Below are positions 31,874 through 40,614 of a stretch of 64,000 bases of DNA, piece after piece. This stretch comes from Candidatus Agathobaculum pullicola. Lineage in GTDB: Bacteria > Bacillota > Clostridia > Oscillospirales > Butyricicoccaceae. Each line of letters opens with the position of its first letter. Position 1 is the stretch's first letter. The notes beneath the pieces were generated by a model, which was not told where the DNA came from, searched no databases, and saw only the letters and a list, made by a program, of their open reading frames with translations. The translations under genes were made by a program, and so were the position numbers. The DNA lies in contig DXEF01000049.1 of assembly GCA_019115085.1 (NCBI GenBank), positions 1-64,000 of the forward strand, in the 5' to 3' direction.

Positions 31874-34447
31874 TTGGCAACTGGCAAAAGAAAAGGATTG
31901 GGCGTCCTGCGCGGGATATCCCGCGTGCTGCTGACGCTGCTGCTTATCGGTGTGCTTTGTGCCTGCTTCTGCGGCATTGCATTTGCGTATTATGTACATG
32001 CGTATATTAATCCGTCCGCGCAGGAAACTGCAACCGACCTGAGCAAGGGCCTGGGTTTGGATTTAAACTCTTTTATCTATACAGTCGATTCCGCAACCGG
32101 ACAAGAAACGCTCTATGAAACCATTCGCGGCATGGAAAACCGTATTTGGGTGGACAGCGAGAACATCCCGGAAGAACTGAAGAATGCGGTTGTCGCAATT
32201 GAGGACGAACGCTTTTACAAGCACAGCGGCGTGGACTGGAAGCGCACGCTGGGCGCGGTCAAGAGTTGGTTGTTCGGCGGCGATCAGTACGGCGGTTCGA
32301 CCATTACCCAGCAGCTTATCAAAAACGTCACCGATGAGGACGATTATTCGGTCAAACGCAAAATCAACGAGATTTTCCGTGCGCTGGCGCTGGAGAACGA
32401 GATAGGGGATAAGGATCGTATTCTGGAAATGTACCTCAATACGATTTATCTCGGCTACAACTGTTATGGCGTGAAAACCGCCGCAACCACCTACTTCGGC
32501 AAGGATGTATCCGAGCTCAGCCTCGCCGAGTGCGCCGCGCTGGCCGGTTTGACCAACAATCCGTCGATTTATGATCCATATAACCGTCCGGAAAAGGTCA
32601 AGGAACGGCAGGAGAATATTCTTGGCAAAATGCTGGAGCTGGGCATGATTGACCAGACCACCTATAACGAAGCGGTCGCAGCCGAGCTGGTCTATCGTCC
32701 GTACGAGCAGTATCAGCAGGATATCAGCGATATTTATTCGTATTTTGCGGATGCGGTTATCAAAGACGTGACCAAGGACCTGATGGCGCAGAAGGGATAT
32801 TCCGAACTGGTGGCCAGCAATATGGTGACCTCGGGCGGCCTGAAGATTTATGCTACTATCGATACCAAGGTGCAAAGCGTCGTCGATCAGGTGTGGGCGG
32901 ATGATTCCGTGTTCCCCAATACGGAGAAATACGGCGAGCGCCCGCAAAGCGCCATGGTCATCACGGATAAGCAGGGCAATATTGTTGCCATTGCGGGCGG
33001 GCGCGGTGAAAAGACCGAAAATCTGGCCTTCTCGTTTGCAACGGACGCACGCCGTCAGCCCGGCTCGTCGATTAAGCCGCTGTCTTCTTACGGTCCCGCC
33101 ATGGACAAGGGCATTATCGTTCCGTCCACGACGGTGTACGATAAGCCACTGTATATTCAGAATGATGGAAAACCGTGGCCAATGAACGACGGCAAGATGC
33201 CAACGGGTAGGGCGATGACGATCAAAAGCGGTATCACCAGCTCGGTCAATACCATTGCCGTACAGGTCATGGATATGCTGACGCCGCAGGCATCTTATGA
33301 TTTCCTTACCCAGCGTCTCGGCATCCAGTTGGTTGGCAGCCGCACTTATGACGACGGCACAGTCAAGAGTGATATCGACTATTCACCGCTGGCGCTTGGT
33401 GCACTGACTGACGGTGTGACCGTGCGCGAGATGGCGGGCGGCTTCTCCTCCTTTATCAATGAAGGTGTGTTTGGCGGCACGCGTACCTACACCAAGGTAC
33501 TGGACTCGGAAGGAAATACGGTGCTCGAAAACAATCCGAGCACAGATTTGGGCTTTGAAAATGTACGCACTGCATATTACATGCTCGAGTGCCTGCAAAA
33601 CGTTACAGCTTACGGCACGGCATCCGGCACGCAGATTTCCGGTGTGCAGACGGCTGGTAAAACCGGTACGACGACCTCCAATACCGATATCTGGTTCTGC
33701 GGCGTAACGCCTCAGTATTCGGCTGCGGTTTGGGTAGGATATGAGCATAACTATGCACTGAACGGCTTATACGGCCGCAATGCCGCGGCAATCTGGCTGA
33801 AAGTGATGCAGAAGGTACACGAGGGTGACTCCGGACTGGTGTTTGACTCGCATCCGCAGGACTTTACTACAGTGACCTATTGTATGGATACCGGTCTGCT
33901 CGCTTCAGGCGCCTGCCGCGCGGCGGGACGCGCCGCAAGCGGCCGCTTCTGGAACAACGAAGTGCCGACCGAGACATGTAGCCATCAGGGTATTACTACG
34001 AGCTATAACTTCGCCAAGGTTGGCGTAACCGATTGGAAGGAAGAAGAGGAAGAGGAGGAGAAGCCGGAGGAAGAGAAGAAGCCGGAAGAGCAGAAGCCTT
34101 CTGATCCGACCGATCCCTCTATCGATCCCGAAACCGGCTTGCCTGCGACCCCGGCTGATCCGGAGACGGGTGAGACCGGCGGCAACACCGGTGGAAATAC
34201 CGGCGGCGAGACCGGCGGTGGTTCGGGCGGTGAAACCGGTGGAAATACCGGCGGTGAGACTGGCGGCAACACAGGTGGAAACACCGGAGGCGGCACCGGC
34301 GGTGAAACCGGAGGCGCAACTGGCGGTGACACCGGCGGCGGCACCGGAGGTGAAACCGGTGGCGGTACTGGCGGTGAAGCCGGAGGGGATACCGGTGGCG
34401 GAACGGGTGGAGAGACCACACCGTCGCCAGATGACCCGGAAGCATAA
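31874..34447 (+). CDS. Class A penicillin-binding protein 1A (transglycosylase/transpeptidase)
   Basis: 857 residues. One transmembrane helix (about 17-43), transglycosylase domain with EDERFYKHSGVDWKRT, GGSTITQQLIKN and EMYLNTIYLG, and transpeptidase domain with the serine in SSIKPL (residue 398), SSVN and KTGTTTSN. It polymerises and crosslinks peptidoglycan. The C terminus is unusual: an acidic Glu/Lys stretch, a proline-rich hinge, then about 90 residues of Gly-Thr repeats (TGGETGG, TGGNTGG). TTG start with AAGGAGG 7 bases upstream. Confidence 0.95.
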   Translation: MATGKRKGLGVLRGISRVLLTLLLIGVLCACFCGIAFAYYVHAYINPSAQETATDLSKGLGLDLNSFIYTVDSATGQETLYETIRGMENRIWVDSENIPEELKNAVVAIEDERFYKHSGVDWKRTLGAVKSWLFGGDQYGGSTITQQLIKNVTDEDDYSVKRKINEIFRALALENEIGDKDRILEMYLNTIYLGYNCYGVKTAATTYFGKDVSELSLAECAALAGLTNNPSIYDPYNRPEKVKERQENILGKMLELGMIDQTTYNEAVAAELVYRPYEQYQQDISDIYSYFADAVIKDVTKDLMAQKGYSELVASNMVTSGGLKIYATIDTKVQSVVDQVWADDSVFPNTEKYGERPQSAMVITDKQGNIVAIAGGRGEKTENLAFSFATDARRQPGSSIKPLSSYGPAMDKGIIVPSTTVYDKPLYIQNDGKPWPMNDGKMPTGRAMTIKSGITSSVNTIAVQVMDMLTPQASYDFLTQRLGIQLVGSRTYDDGTVKSDIDYSPLALGALTDGVTVREMAGGFSSFINEGVFGGTRTYTKVLDSEGNTVLENNPSTDLGFENVRTAYYMLECLQNVTAYGTASGTQISGVQTAGKTGTTTSNTDIWFCGVTPQYSAAVWVGYEHNYALNGLYGRNAAAIWLKVMQKVHEGDSGLVFDSHPQDFTTVTYCMDTGLLASGACRAAGRAASGRFWNNEVPTETCSHQGITTSYNFAKVGVTDWKEEEEEEEKPEEEKKPEEQKPSDPTDPSIDPETGLPATPADPETGETGGNTGGNTGGETGGGSGGETGGNTGGETGGNTGGNTGGGTGGETGGATGGDTGGGTGGETGGGTGGEAGGDTGGGTGGETTPSPDDPEA
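34165..34420 (+). repeat. Tandem low-complexity repeat encoding Gly-Thr-rich tail of PBP1A
   Basis: Runs of variants of ACCGGCGGTGAAACCGGTGG encode TGG[E/N/G]TGG units. Unequal copies suggest length variation by slippage. Confidence 0.85.
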
Positions 34448-34482
34448 AACCGACTGGAACGCATAAAATAACAACCGAATAT

Positions 34483-34789
34483 CTGTTCAGCGCCGCACAA
34501 GGCCGCACACATCGGGGCGTTAGCGGTGTCCTGCACCCGCAATCCGCTACAGCGGGGATGATGCGGGCAAGGAGGGACGTGCGCGCGGCGAGGCAGCTGC
34601 CAACAGGGTGATGAGAGACCGGTACTGCGCAACGGAGGACCGTGAACCATGTCAGGCGGGGAACCGAGCAGCATTAAGCGGAAACCATCGTGTGCCGCAG
34701 AGCTGCCGATTTTGAGCCCAAACCGCAGAAAGGCAGTCGGGCGCACGCTTTCGAATTGCCCGTGTGCGGTCTTGTGGGGCGCTGAACAG
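34483..34789 (+). ncRNA. ffs: Signal recognition particle RNA, large Bacillus type
   Basis: The ends pair as CTGTTCAGCGCC (34483-34494) with GGCGCTGAACAG (34778-34789), followed by GCCGCACAC/GTGTGCGG. The Alu domain shows GCGTTAGCGGTGTCCTGCA and CCCGCAATCCGC. The S domain shows the Ffh-binding helix 8: AACCATGTCAGG, GGGGAACCGAGCAGC, then ATTAAGCGG. The order and sequence match B. subtilis scRNA, which is also directly upstream of dnaX. Exact mature ends are uncertain by about 15 nt. It works in membrane protein targeting with Ffh. Confidence 0.95.
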
Positions 34790-34828
34790 AATATAGGGGA
34801 CTTCAGAAGTCCCCTATATACGAAATCA
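34790..34828 (+). terminator. Hairpin pair after the SRP RNA
   Basis: TATAGGGGACTT-CAG-AAGTCCCCTATA, a perfect 12-bp stem, followed by the left arm of CGAAATCAGGTT/AACCTGATTTCG, which runs into the structured element. There is no T-run, so processing rather than classic termination is possible. Confidence 0.5.
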
Positions 34829-34920
34829 GGTTCCGGTAGAAACCTGATTTCGATACCCGAATGACGCCGCCCAAGGCGGCTGAGTCGAGGTATAAAAAGT
34901 CCGGCGGAGCTGGACTTTTT
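34829..34920 (+). ncRNA. Structured repeat element, copy B (SRP RNA-dnaX gap)
   Basis: GGTTCCG...AAACC hairpin, TTTCGATACCCGAA, inner stem CCGCC-CAA-GGCGG, closing GGTAT, then a terminator-like hairpin AAAAAGTCC/GGACTTTTT. It is homologous over its whole length to 24900-24994 (minus strand). The inner stem position that is G-C in copy A is C-G here, a compensatory change. Confidence 0.7.
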
Positions 34921-34958
34921 ATGAGTTGCGCGCTTGGCGCGCAGGAGAGAACGCTGGG

Positions 34959-34984
34959 AGGCGGGCTTGCGCCCGCCTCTTTTG
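34959..34984 (+). terminator. Intrinsic terminator before dnaX
   Basis: AGGCGGGC-TTGC-GCCCGCCT followed by CTTTTG. A GCGCGC/GCGCGC hairpin lies just upstream (34927-34942). Confidence 0.75.
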
Positions 34985-35031
34985 TGGTATATGAAACGTC
35001 CGGAGCAGGAAAGAGAAAGGAGAGGTATGCG

Positions 35032-36681
35032 TTGTATCAGGCGCTGTATCGCAAATGGCGACCGCAGACCTTTGCGGATGTAATCGGCCAGCAGCATATC
35101 ACGGATACGCTGCGCGCGCAGCTCCGGTCCGGCCGTCTGAGCCATGCCTATCTGTTCACCGGCACCCGCGGCACAGGCAAAACAACTTGCGCCAAGATTC
35201 TGGCGCGCGCGGTCAACTGCGAGCATCCGGTGGACGGCGACCCATGCAACGAGTGCGCGGCTTGCCGCGGTATACTGGACGGATCGGTGCTCGATGTGAC
35301 CGAAATTGACGCGGCATCAAACAACGGCGTTGACAACATCCGCGATTTGCGGGATGAGACACGATACACGCCCGCGCAGGTCAAGAAGCGCGTGTTCATC
35401 ATTGACGAGGTGCATATGCTCTCGATTGGCGCGTTCAACGCGCTGCTGAAAACACTGGAAGAGCCGCCCGAGCATGTGCTGTTCATCTTAGCGACCACCG
35501 AATTGCACAAGGTGCCTGCGACCATCCTGTCGCGCTGCCAGCGGTTCGATTTTCGACGCATCGGCGCGGAGGATATTGCGCGCCGCCTGCTCGATGTGGC
35601 GGTGGGCGAGGGTATCGAGCTGACCGAGGGTGCGGCGCGCCTGATTGCGCGACTGGCAGACGGCGCGATGCGTGATGCCCTGTCCATGCTCGACCGTGCG
35701 GCGGCAGCGGGCGCGGTAGATGAGCAAACGGTGACCGCGGCGCTCGGCGTGATGGGGCAGGGCGACGGTATTCGGCTGGCGGGGCATCTCAAAACTGGGG
35801 ATTTGGCCGCGGCCATTGCGCTGATTGACGAATATTACAACGCGGGGCGGGATTTAGCCGCAGTATATGACCAGATGCTGGGACTTATCCGGGACGCGCT
35901 GCTGGTTAAGACAAGCAAAACCGATGTATCCGCGTTGATTTCCCCGGCATATACGGTGAAAAGCCTGCAAAAGCTGTGCGATGGGCTGGCTTCGTCCACC
36001 CTGATTGCGTGGAGCCGTGTGATAGGGGAAGCGCTTGACCGCATGCGCAGCGCGGCCAACCGCCGTGTCGAAGCGGAGCTGTGCGCGGTTCGGCTGTGTA
36101 GTCTGGGCGGGGAACAATATGATACATTGAGCGGGCGCGTGGAGGCGCTTGAGGAAAAAATGAAGCATGGCGTACCGGTTGCAGCGATGCCGGCGCAAAC
36201 GGTGCGGCAGGCGGACGATACGCCGCCTCCGCCGGGCGATGAGGATGCTCCGCCTCCGCCGGATGACGGCGATGCGCCGCTTTGGGCAGAGCAGGAAGCA
36301 ACGGTAAGACAGTCGGCATCAGCGGCAAAGCCTGCTGCTGCGGCAGCCAAAGCAGTCGCATGGCCGCAATGGACGCAGCTGCTGGGAATGCTCACCGGCA
36401 AAATCAACACCGGTGCGCATACCAATCTGAAAGTATCCGCCAAGGGCATGCTGGAGGATGGCGTGCTGGTGATTCAGTGCGAGGACAGCATCACGGCTAT
36501 GCTGGCCAAAGCGGAGCCGACGATGAAGGTGATTCGGGAGCAGGCAGCAGCGCTGGCAGGCGCGCCGATCAAGGTGAAGGTGCGCGAAGCCGGGGATGAA
36601 CCCGTAATACAAAAAAACGCCGCGGTCGATGAGATCATCGGTCGGGCGAAAGCATTTGATATTCAAATAAAAGAACTTTGA
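35032..36681 (+). CDS. dnaX: DNA polymerase III subunit gamma/tau
   Basis: 549 residues. Clamp-loader ATPase: YQALYRKWRPQTFADVIGQ, Walker A GTRGTGKTTCAKILA, zinc cysteines CEHPVDGDPCNECAAC, Walker B VFIIDEVHML, sensor 1 LATTELHKVPATILSRCQRF. The C-terminal third is proline-rich then a tau-like domain. The start is TTG 35032 with AAAGGAGAGG upstream; an ATG at 35027 is out of frame. Followed by ybaB and recR, the standard order. Confidence 0.96.
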   Translation: MYQALYRKWRPQTFADVIGQQHITDTLRAQLRSGRLSHAYLFTGTRGTGKTTCAKILARAVNCEHPVDGDPCNECAACRGILDGSVLDVTEIDAASNNGVDNIRDLRDETRYTPAQVKKRVFIIDEVHMLSIGAFNALLKTLEEPPEHVLFILATTELHKVPATILSRCQRFDFRRIGAEDIARRLLDVAVGEGIELTEGAARLIARLADGAMRDALSMLDRAAAAGAVDEQTVTAALGVMGQGDGIRLAGHLKTGDLAAAIALIDEYYNAGRDLAAVYDQMLGLIRDALLVKTSKTDVSALISPAYTVKSLQKLCDGLASSTLIAWSRVIGEALDRMRSAANRRVEAELCAVRLCSLGGEQYDTLSGRVEALEEKMKHGVPVAAMPAQTVRQADDTPPPPGDEDAPPPPDDGDAPLWAEQEATVRQSASAAKPAAAAAKAVAWPQWTQLLGMLTGKINTGAHTNLKVSAKGMLEDGVLVIQCEDSITAMLAKAEPTMKVIREQAAALAGAPIKVKVREAGDEPVIQKNAAVDEIIGRAKAFDIQIKEL

Positions 36682-36695
36682 GGAGGACATAACAG

Positions 36696-37052
36696 ATGGC
36701 AAAGGGAAAAGGCTTTGGCGGCGGCTTCGGCAGCGGTATGAACATGCAGGCGATGATGAAGCAGGCGCAGAAGATGCAGGAAAACATGATGAAGGCGCAG
36801 GAAGAGATTGCGCAGATGGAGACCACAGGCACCGCAGGCGGCGGCATGGTGACTGCCACGGTGACCGGCACGGCGACGCTCAAATCCATCGAGATAAAGC
36901 CTGACGTGGTCGATCCGGATGACATTGATATGCTGCAGGATCTGGTGGTCGCAGCAGTCAACGAGGCGCTCAAGGCTGCCAACGAGAAGTCACAGAGCCA
37001 GATGAACGCGATTACCGGCGGCATGGGCGGTCTGGGCGGCGGCCTGTTCTGA
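36696..37052 (+). CDS. YbaB/EbfC family nucleoid-associated protein
   Basis: 118 residues. Gly/Lys-rich N terminus, helix MQAMMKQAQKMQENMMKAQ, then the YbaB core (GGGMVTATVTGTATLKSIEI, PDVVDPDDIDMLQDLVVAA). DNA-binding homodimer of unclear role, conserved between dnaX and recR. RBS GAGGAGG 15 bases after the dnaX stop. Its TGA overlaps the recR ATG (TGATG). Confidence 0.95.
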   Translation: MAKGKGFGGGFGSGMNMQAMMKQAQKMQENMMKAQEEIAQMETTGTAGGGMVTATVTGTATLKSIEIKPDVVDPDDIDMLQDLVVAAVNEALKAANEKSQSQMNAITGGMGGLGGGLF

Positions 37053-37651
37053 TGGACTTTTTTGCACCGCCGGTCGAGCGGTTGATCGAGGAATTTGCAA
37101 AGCTTCCCGGTATCGGGCAGAAAACCGCGCAGCGGCTGGCATTCCATGTGCTCGACCTGCCAAAAGAGGACGCTGAACGCTTTGCTGACGCGATTCGTGA
37201 GGCGAAGGCAAAGACCTTTACCTGTAAGAGGTGCCAGAATCTGGCTGACAGTGAGGTTTGCCCGATTTGCGCCGACAACGCCCGTGATCAAAAGACCATC
37301 TGCGTGGTGGCGGAACCGCGTGACGTAATTGCGTTTGAGCGCACCAAGGAGTATCACGGCCTGTATCATGTGCTGCACGGCACGCTTTCCCCCATGGGGC
37401 ATGTTGGGCCGGACGATATTCGCATCCGCGAGCTGGTGCAGCGCGTGGCGGATGAGGACACCGAGGAGGTCATTCTCGCTACCAATCCGGACACCGAGGG
37501 CGAGGCTACGGCCATGTACATTTCCCGCCTGTTGCAGCCCTTCGGTATCCGCATCACCCGCCTTGCATACGGTATTCCTGTGGGCGGGCATTTGGAATAT
37601 GTCGACGAGGTGACGCTGACCCGTGCGCTTGAAGGTCGGCGGGATTTGTAA
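37052..37651 (+). CDS. recR: Recombination protein RecR
   Basis: 199 residues, typical length. Helix-hairpin-helix (KLPGIGQKTAQRLAFHVL), zinc finger CKRCQNLADSEVCPIC and Toprim domain with VVAEPRDVIAFERT and EVILATNPDTEGEATA. It works with RecF/RecO in loading RecA at gaps. Starts within the ybaB stop (one-base overlap). Confidence 0.97.
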   Translation: MDFFAPPVERLIEEFAKLPGIGQKTAQRLAFHVLDLPKEDAERFADAIREAKAKTFTCKRCQNLADSEVCPICADNARDQKTICVVAEPRDVIAFERTKEYHGLYHVLHGTLSPMGHVGPDDIRIRELVQRVADEDTEEVILATNPDTEGEATAMYISRLLQPFGIRITRLAYGIPVGGHLEYVDEVTLTRALEGRRDL

Positions 37652-37916
37652 ATAGGGTATTTCTGCTTTGTTCCTGCTTTTTATGCGGGGCTGCCGCGCA
37701 TTATAAAGAGCAGCCGCGCCAAGCGCGTAAAAACAGGAACGGCCGGACTTTCGTCCGGCCGTTCCCGCAATAAAAGGTAGGATAGAGAGTAGAAAGCAAG
37801 AACATGTGGGGGGATCTTACGCTTTCCACGTTTATTATGATATAGGGAAAATGTGAACATTCTGTGTACATTTCGCAACAAATTTTGTTTTTGTATAAGC
37901 GGGAGGAAAAAAGTCA
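37652..37916. other. Gene-free gap between recR and prfC with strong hairpins
   Basis: GGAACGGCCGGAC/GTCCGGCCGTTCC (37736-37765, 4-base loop) has its T-rich tail on the minus strand although no minus-strand gene is near. A CGCGCCAAGCGCG hairpin (about 37715-37728) resembles one beside the structured element at 34925. No coding frame is supported. Confidence 0.5.
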
Positions 37917-39512
37917 GTGGCAGAACTGAAAAAGGAAATCGAGAATCGGCGCACTTTTGCGATTATTTCGCATCCGGACGCCGGCAAAACCACCATTACG
38001 GAGAAATTTTTGCTGTACGGCGGCGCCATTCAGGAGGCTGGCATGGTAAAAGGCAAGAAAAACAGCCGCCATGCCGTGTCAGACTGGATGGAAATTGAGA
38101 AGCAGCGCGGTATTTCCGTCACCTCTTCGGTGCTGCAGTTTCGCTATGAAGGCAAGTGCATCAACATCCTCGACACCCCCGGGCATCAGGACTTCTCCGA
38201 GGATACCTACCGCACGCTGATGGCGGCGGACTCGGCGGTCATGGTTATCGACGCCTCCAAGGGCGTCGAGGCGCAGACGCGCAAGCTGTTCAAGGTGTGT
38301 GCAATGCGCGGCGTGCCGATTTTCACCTTTATCAACAAGATGGATCGTGAGTCGCGCGACCCGTATGAGCTGCTCGAGGAGATCGAGAACGAGCTGGGCA
38401 TCGGAACCTATGCGGTCAACTGGCCGATCGGTTCGGGCAAACGCTTCAAAGGCGTCTATGACCGCATGGACGACGAGGTTATCGCCTTTGAAGGCGCGGA
38501 TTTCCGGCATGAGGTCAAGGCGCAGCGCCTGTCGATTGACGATCCAATCCTCGAGGGATTGCTGCCCGAGGATCAGTACCAAACGCTGATTGACGATGTG
38601 GAGCTGCTCTCCGGCGCGGGGGATGAGTTCGATTTGCAGGCGGTGCATGCGGGTAAGCTGTCGCCGGTGTTTTTCGGTTCGGCGCTGACCAATTTCGGCG
38701 TAGAGCCGTTTCTCAAGAAGTTCCTGCAAATGACTCCGCCGCCGACCGCACGCACGGCCGACATCGGTGTGATTGACCCGTTTGAGAACCATTTCTCGGC
38801 TTTTGTGTTCAAAATTCAGGCCAATATGAACAAGGCACACCGCGACCGCATCGCGTTTATGCGTATCTGCTCGGGCAAATTTGAGCGCGGGCAGGAGGTT
38901 TTGCATGTGCAGAGTGGGAAAAAGATGGTGTTGGCCGCGCCGCAGCAGCTGATGGCGCAGGATCGCTCGATTGTGGATGAGGCTTACGCGGGCGATATCA
39001 TCGGCATCTTTGATCCGGGTGTGTTCTCGATTGGCGACACGGTGTGCGATCCCAAGCGCAAGTGCATGTTTTCGGGCATCCCGACCTTTGCACCCGAGCT
39101 GTTTGCCACCGTTCGGCAAAAGGACACGCTCAAGCGCAAGCAGTTTGTTAAAGGCGTGGAACAGATTGCGCAGGAAGGCGCTATCCAGATTTTCCGCGAA
39201 CCGGGCGCCGGTATGGAGTCGGTCATCGTGGGCGTGGTAGGCGTGCTACAATTCGAGGTGCTGGAATACCGCCTGAAAAATGAGTATAACGTTGAGATCA
39301 TCCGCGAAAATCTGCCATATGAGCATGTGCGCTGGGTGGAAAATGATGAAGCGGATTTTGATATCAAGTCGCTTCAGCTCACAAGCGATACCAAAATTGT
39401 CGAAGACCTCAAGGGGAACAGTCTGTTGCTGTTTTCCTCTCCGTGGAATATCACATATGCGCTTGAGCATAATGAAAATCTGCGTTTGGCGGAGTTTTCG
39501 GAAAACGCATAA
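37917..39512 (+). CDS. prfC: Peptide chain release factor 3
   Basis: 531 residues, complete translational GTPase that recycles RF1/RF2. G1 ISHPDAGKTTITEKFL, G3 LDTPGHQDFSEDTYR, G4 TFINKMDRESRDP; C-terminal domain EFSVEI-type segment (QFEVLEYRLKNEYNVEII). GTG 37917 has GGGAGG 12 bases upstream. Single-gene unit ended by the 39551 terminator. Confidence 0.96.
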   Translation: MAELKKEIENRRTFAIISHPDAGKTTITEKFLLYGGAIQEAGMVKGKKNSRHAVSDWMEIEKQRGISVTSSVLQFRYEGKCINILDTPGHQDFSEDTYRTLMAADSAVMVIDASKGVEAQTRKLFKVCAMRGVPIFTFINKMDRESRDPYELLEEIENELGIGTYAVNWPIGSGKRFKGVYDRMDDEVIAFEGADFRHEVKAQRLSIDDPILEGLLPEDQYQTLIDDVELLSGAGDEFDLQAVHAGKLSPVFFGSALTNFGVEPFLKKFLQMTPPPTARTADIGVIDPFENHFSAFVFKIQANMNKAHRDRIAFMRICSGKFERGQEVLHVQSGKKMVLAAPQQLMAQDRSIVDEAYAGDIIGIFDPGVFSIGDTVCDPKRKCMFSGIPTFAPELFATVRQKDTLKRKQFVKGVEQIAQEGAIQIFREPGAGMESVIVGVVGVLQFEVLEYRLKNEYNVEIIRENLPYEHVRWVENDEADFDIKSLQLTSDTKIVEDLKGNSLLLFSSPWNITYALEHNENLRLAEFSENA

Positions 39513-39550
39513 GCGTCTTATGCGATTAAAGATAAGTCAACAATGCGATA

Positions 39551-39593
39551 AAACAGGCTCCATTTATGCTGCGTGCATAAATGGAGCCTGTTT
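39551..39593. terminator. Strong terminator after prfC
   Basis: A perfect 19-bp stem: 39551-39569 (AAACAGGCTCC...) with 39575-39593, loop TGCGT. Reads on both strands, also ending the minus-strand gene at 39638. Confidence 0.85.
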
Positions 39594-39637
39594 GCAGATA
39601 TATCGGAAATTTTGCGCGCAAGCGAGTGCAGAATGTT

Positions 39638-40558
39638 TTATCCGGTTTGCACACTCGTCAGGGGGACAAGTGCAGGCGTGCCGAAAATGCCCATCTGTTC
39701 CGCGTCCTGCAGTGTGACCTGACCGGTTTCACGATCCACATAAGCCACCAGCCATAAGTCGGTATTCTCCTGCCGCGTGTCGTATCGCTCATATAGATTA
39801 CCATTATAGCTCCACTCGTTGCATGACAGGGCAAGCGTCAGGCTGTCATATTGCGCAGGAGAGAAGTTGTCGTTATAGATGCCCTCTTCGGGATAATTGT
39901 AAATGCACCAAGTGTAGCCCTTTTCTTCGTATGTACCGGTGCCGTCATTGAGGCGCAGCATATAATCGCCCATTTCGCCCGGTTCGACCTGTAACTCAAG
40001 CGTAGTGCCGTCGGCCAGCGTTGCCACTGCATATTCGCCCGTTAGGTCGTACAGAGCGGCATAGATGCTGATATAGTTATCCGAATCATACGTATATTCT
40101 TGACCTCGCTCATAATACATTGCGCCATCGTCATAACTGACCCAATCATCAGCCTCTGCCTCGGCGTCCGGCTCGTATGCCCCACCATCGCCGAGATTGA
40201 TTTCAAACGAGCTGAAATCGGCGAGGAAATTGTCGATGAGATTTCTTGCTGCCGGTAGAAGAGAGGGCAGTATATTAATCAGGATAACCGCGATTATGAC
40301 AACTACTGCAATCTTTCCTTTTCCTTTTGGCGCTTCGCGAATTGGTTTGACGCTGGCTCGGGCTTTTTGCGCACGTACGGGTGCTTTTCGCGTGCGCGTT
40401 TTCTGATAGGTTGGCTCATCTGCGAATTGCTGCTCCCGCCACGCGGCTGCCTTTTTTTCCAGTTCGCCGACACGTCCGCGGGTTCCTGTGCGCGCGCCGC
40501 AAATCGGACACTCCCGATCCTCATCATTGTAATTGATGCCACAATGCTGACACTTCAT
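39638..40558 (-). CDS. Zinc-ribbon membrane protein with large outside domain
   Basis: 306 residues. An N-terminal zinc ribbon (MKCQHCGINYNDEDRECPICG), a basic linker, one transmembrane helix (about 80-102, GKIAVVVIIAVILINILPSLL), then an acidic extracytoplasmic domain (DDWVSYDDGAMYYERG, TGEYAVATLADGTTLELQ). No family recognised beyond the ribbon. Start 40558 places the ribbon at the N terminus as in related proteins. Similar zinc-ribbon plus TM designs are common in Clostridia with unknown roles. Confidence 0.7.
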   Translation of the reverse strand: MKCQHCGINYNDEDRECPICGARTGTRGRVGELEKKAAAWREQQFADEPTYQKTRTRKAPVRAQKARASVKPIREAPKGKGKIAVVVIIAVILINILPSLLPAARNLIDNFLADFSSFEINLGDGGAYEPDAEAEADDWVSYDDGAMYYERGQEYTYDSDNYISIYAALYDLTGEYAVATLADGTTLELQVEPGEMGDYMLRLNDGTGTYEEKGYTWCIYNYPEEGIYNDNFSPAQYDSLTLALSCNEWSYNGNLYERYDTRQENTDLWLVAYVDRETGQVTLQDAEQMGIFGTPALVPLTSVQTG

Positions 40559-40614
40559 ATGGAAAGCCCCCTTCTCTGGTTTCATCATAGCAGAGAAGAG
40601 GAGCGTGCGCAAGC

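Noticed and set aside
34165..34420. CRISPR-like or minisatellite array.
   Set aside because: The repeats are in frame within PBP1A, of variable short period and without spacers.
37736..37765. 13-bp hairpin after recR as its terminator.
   Set aside because: The T-run is on the minus strand only, where no gene ends; kept as an unexplained hairpin.
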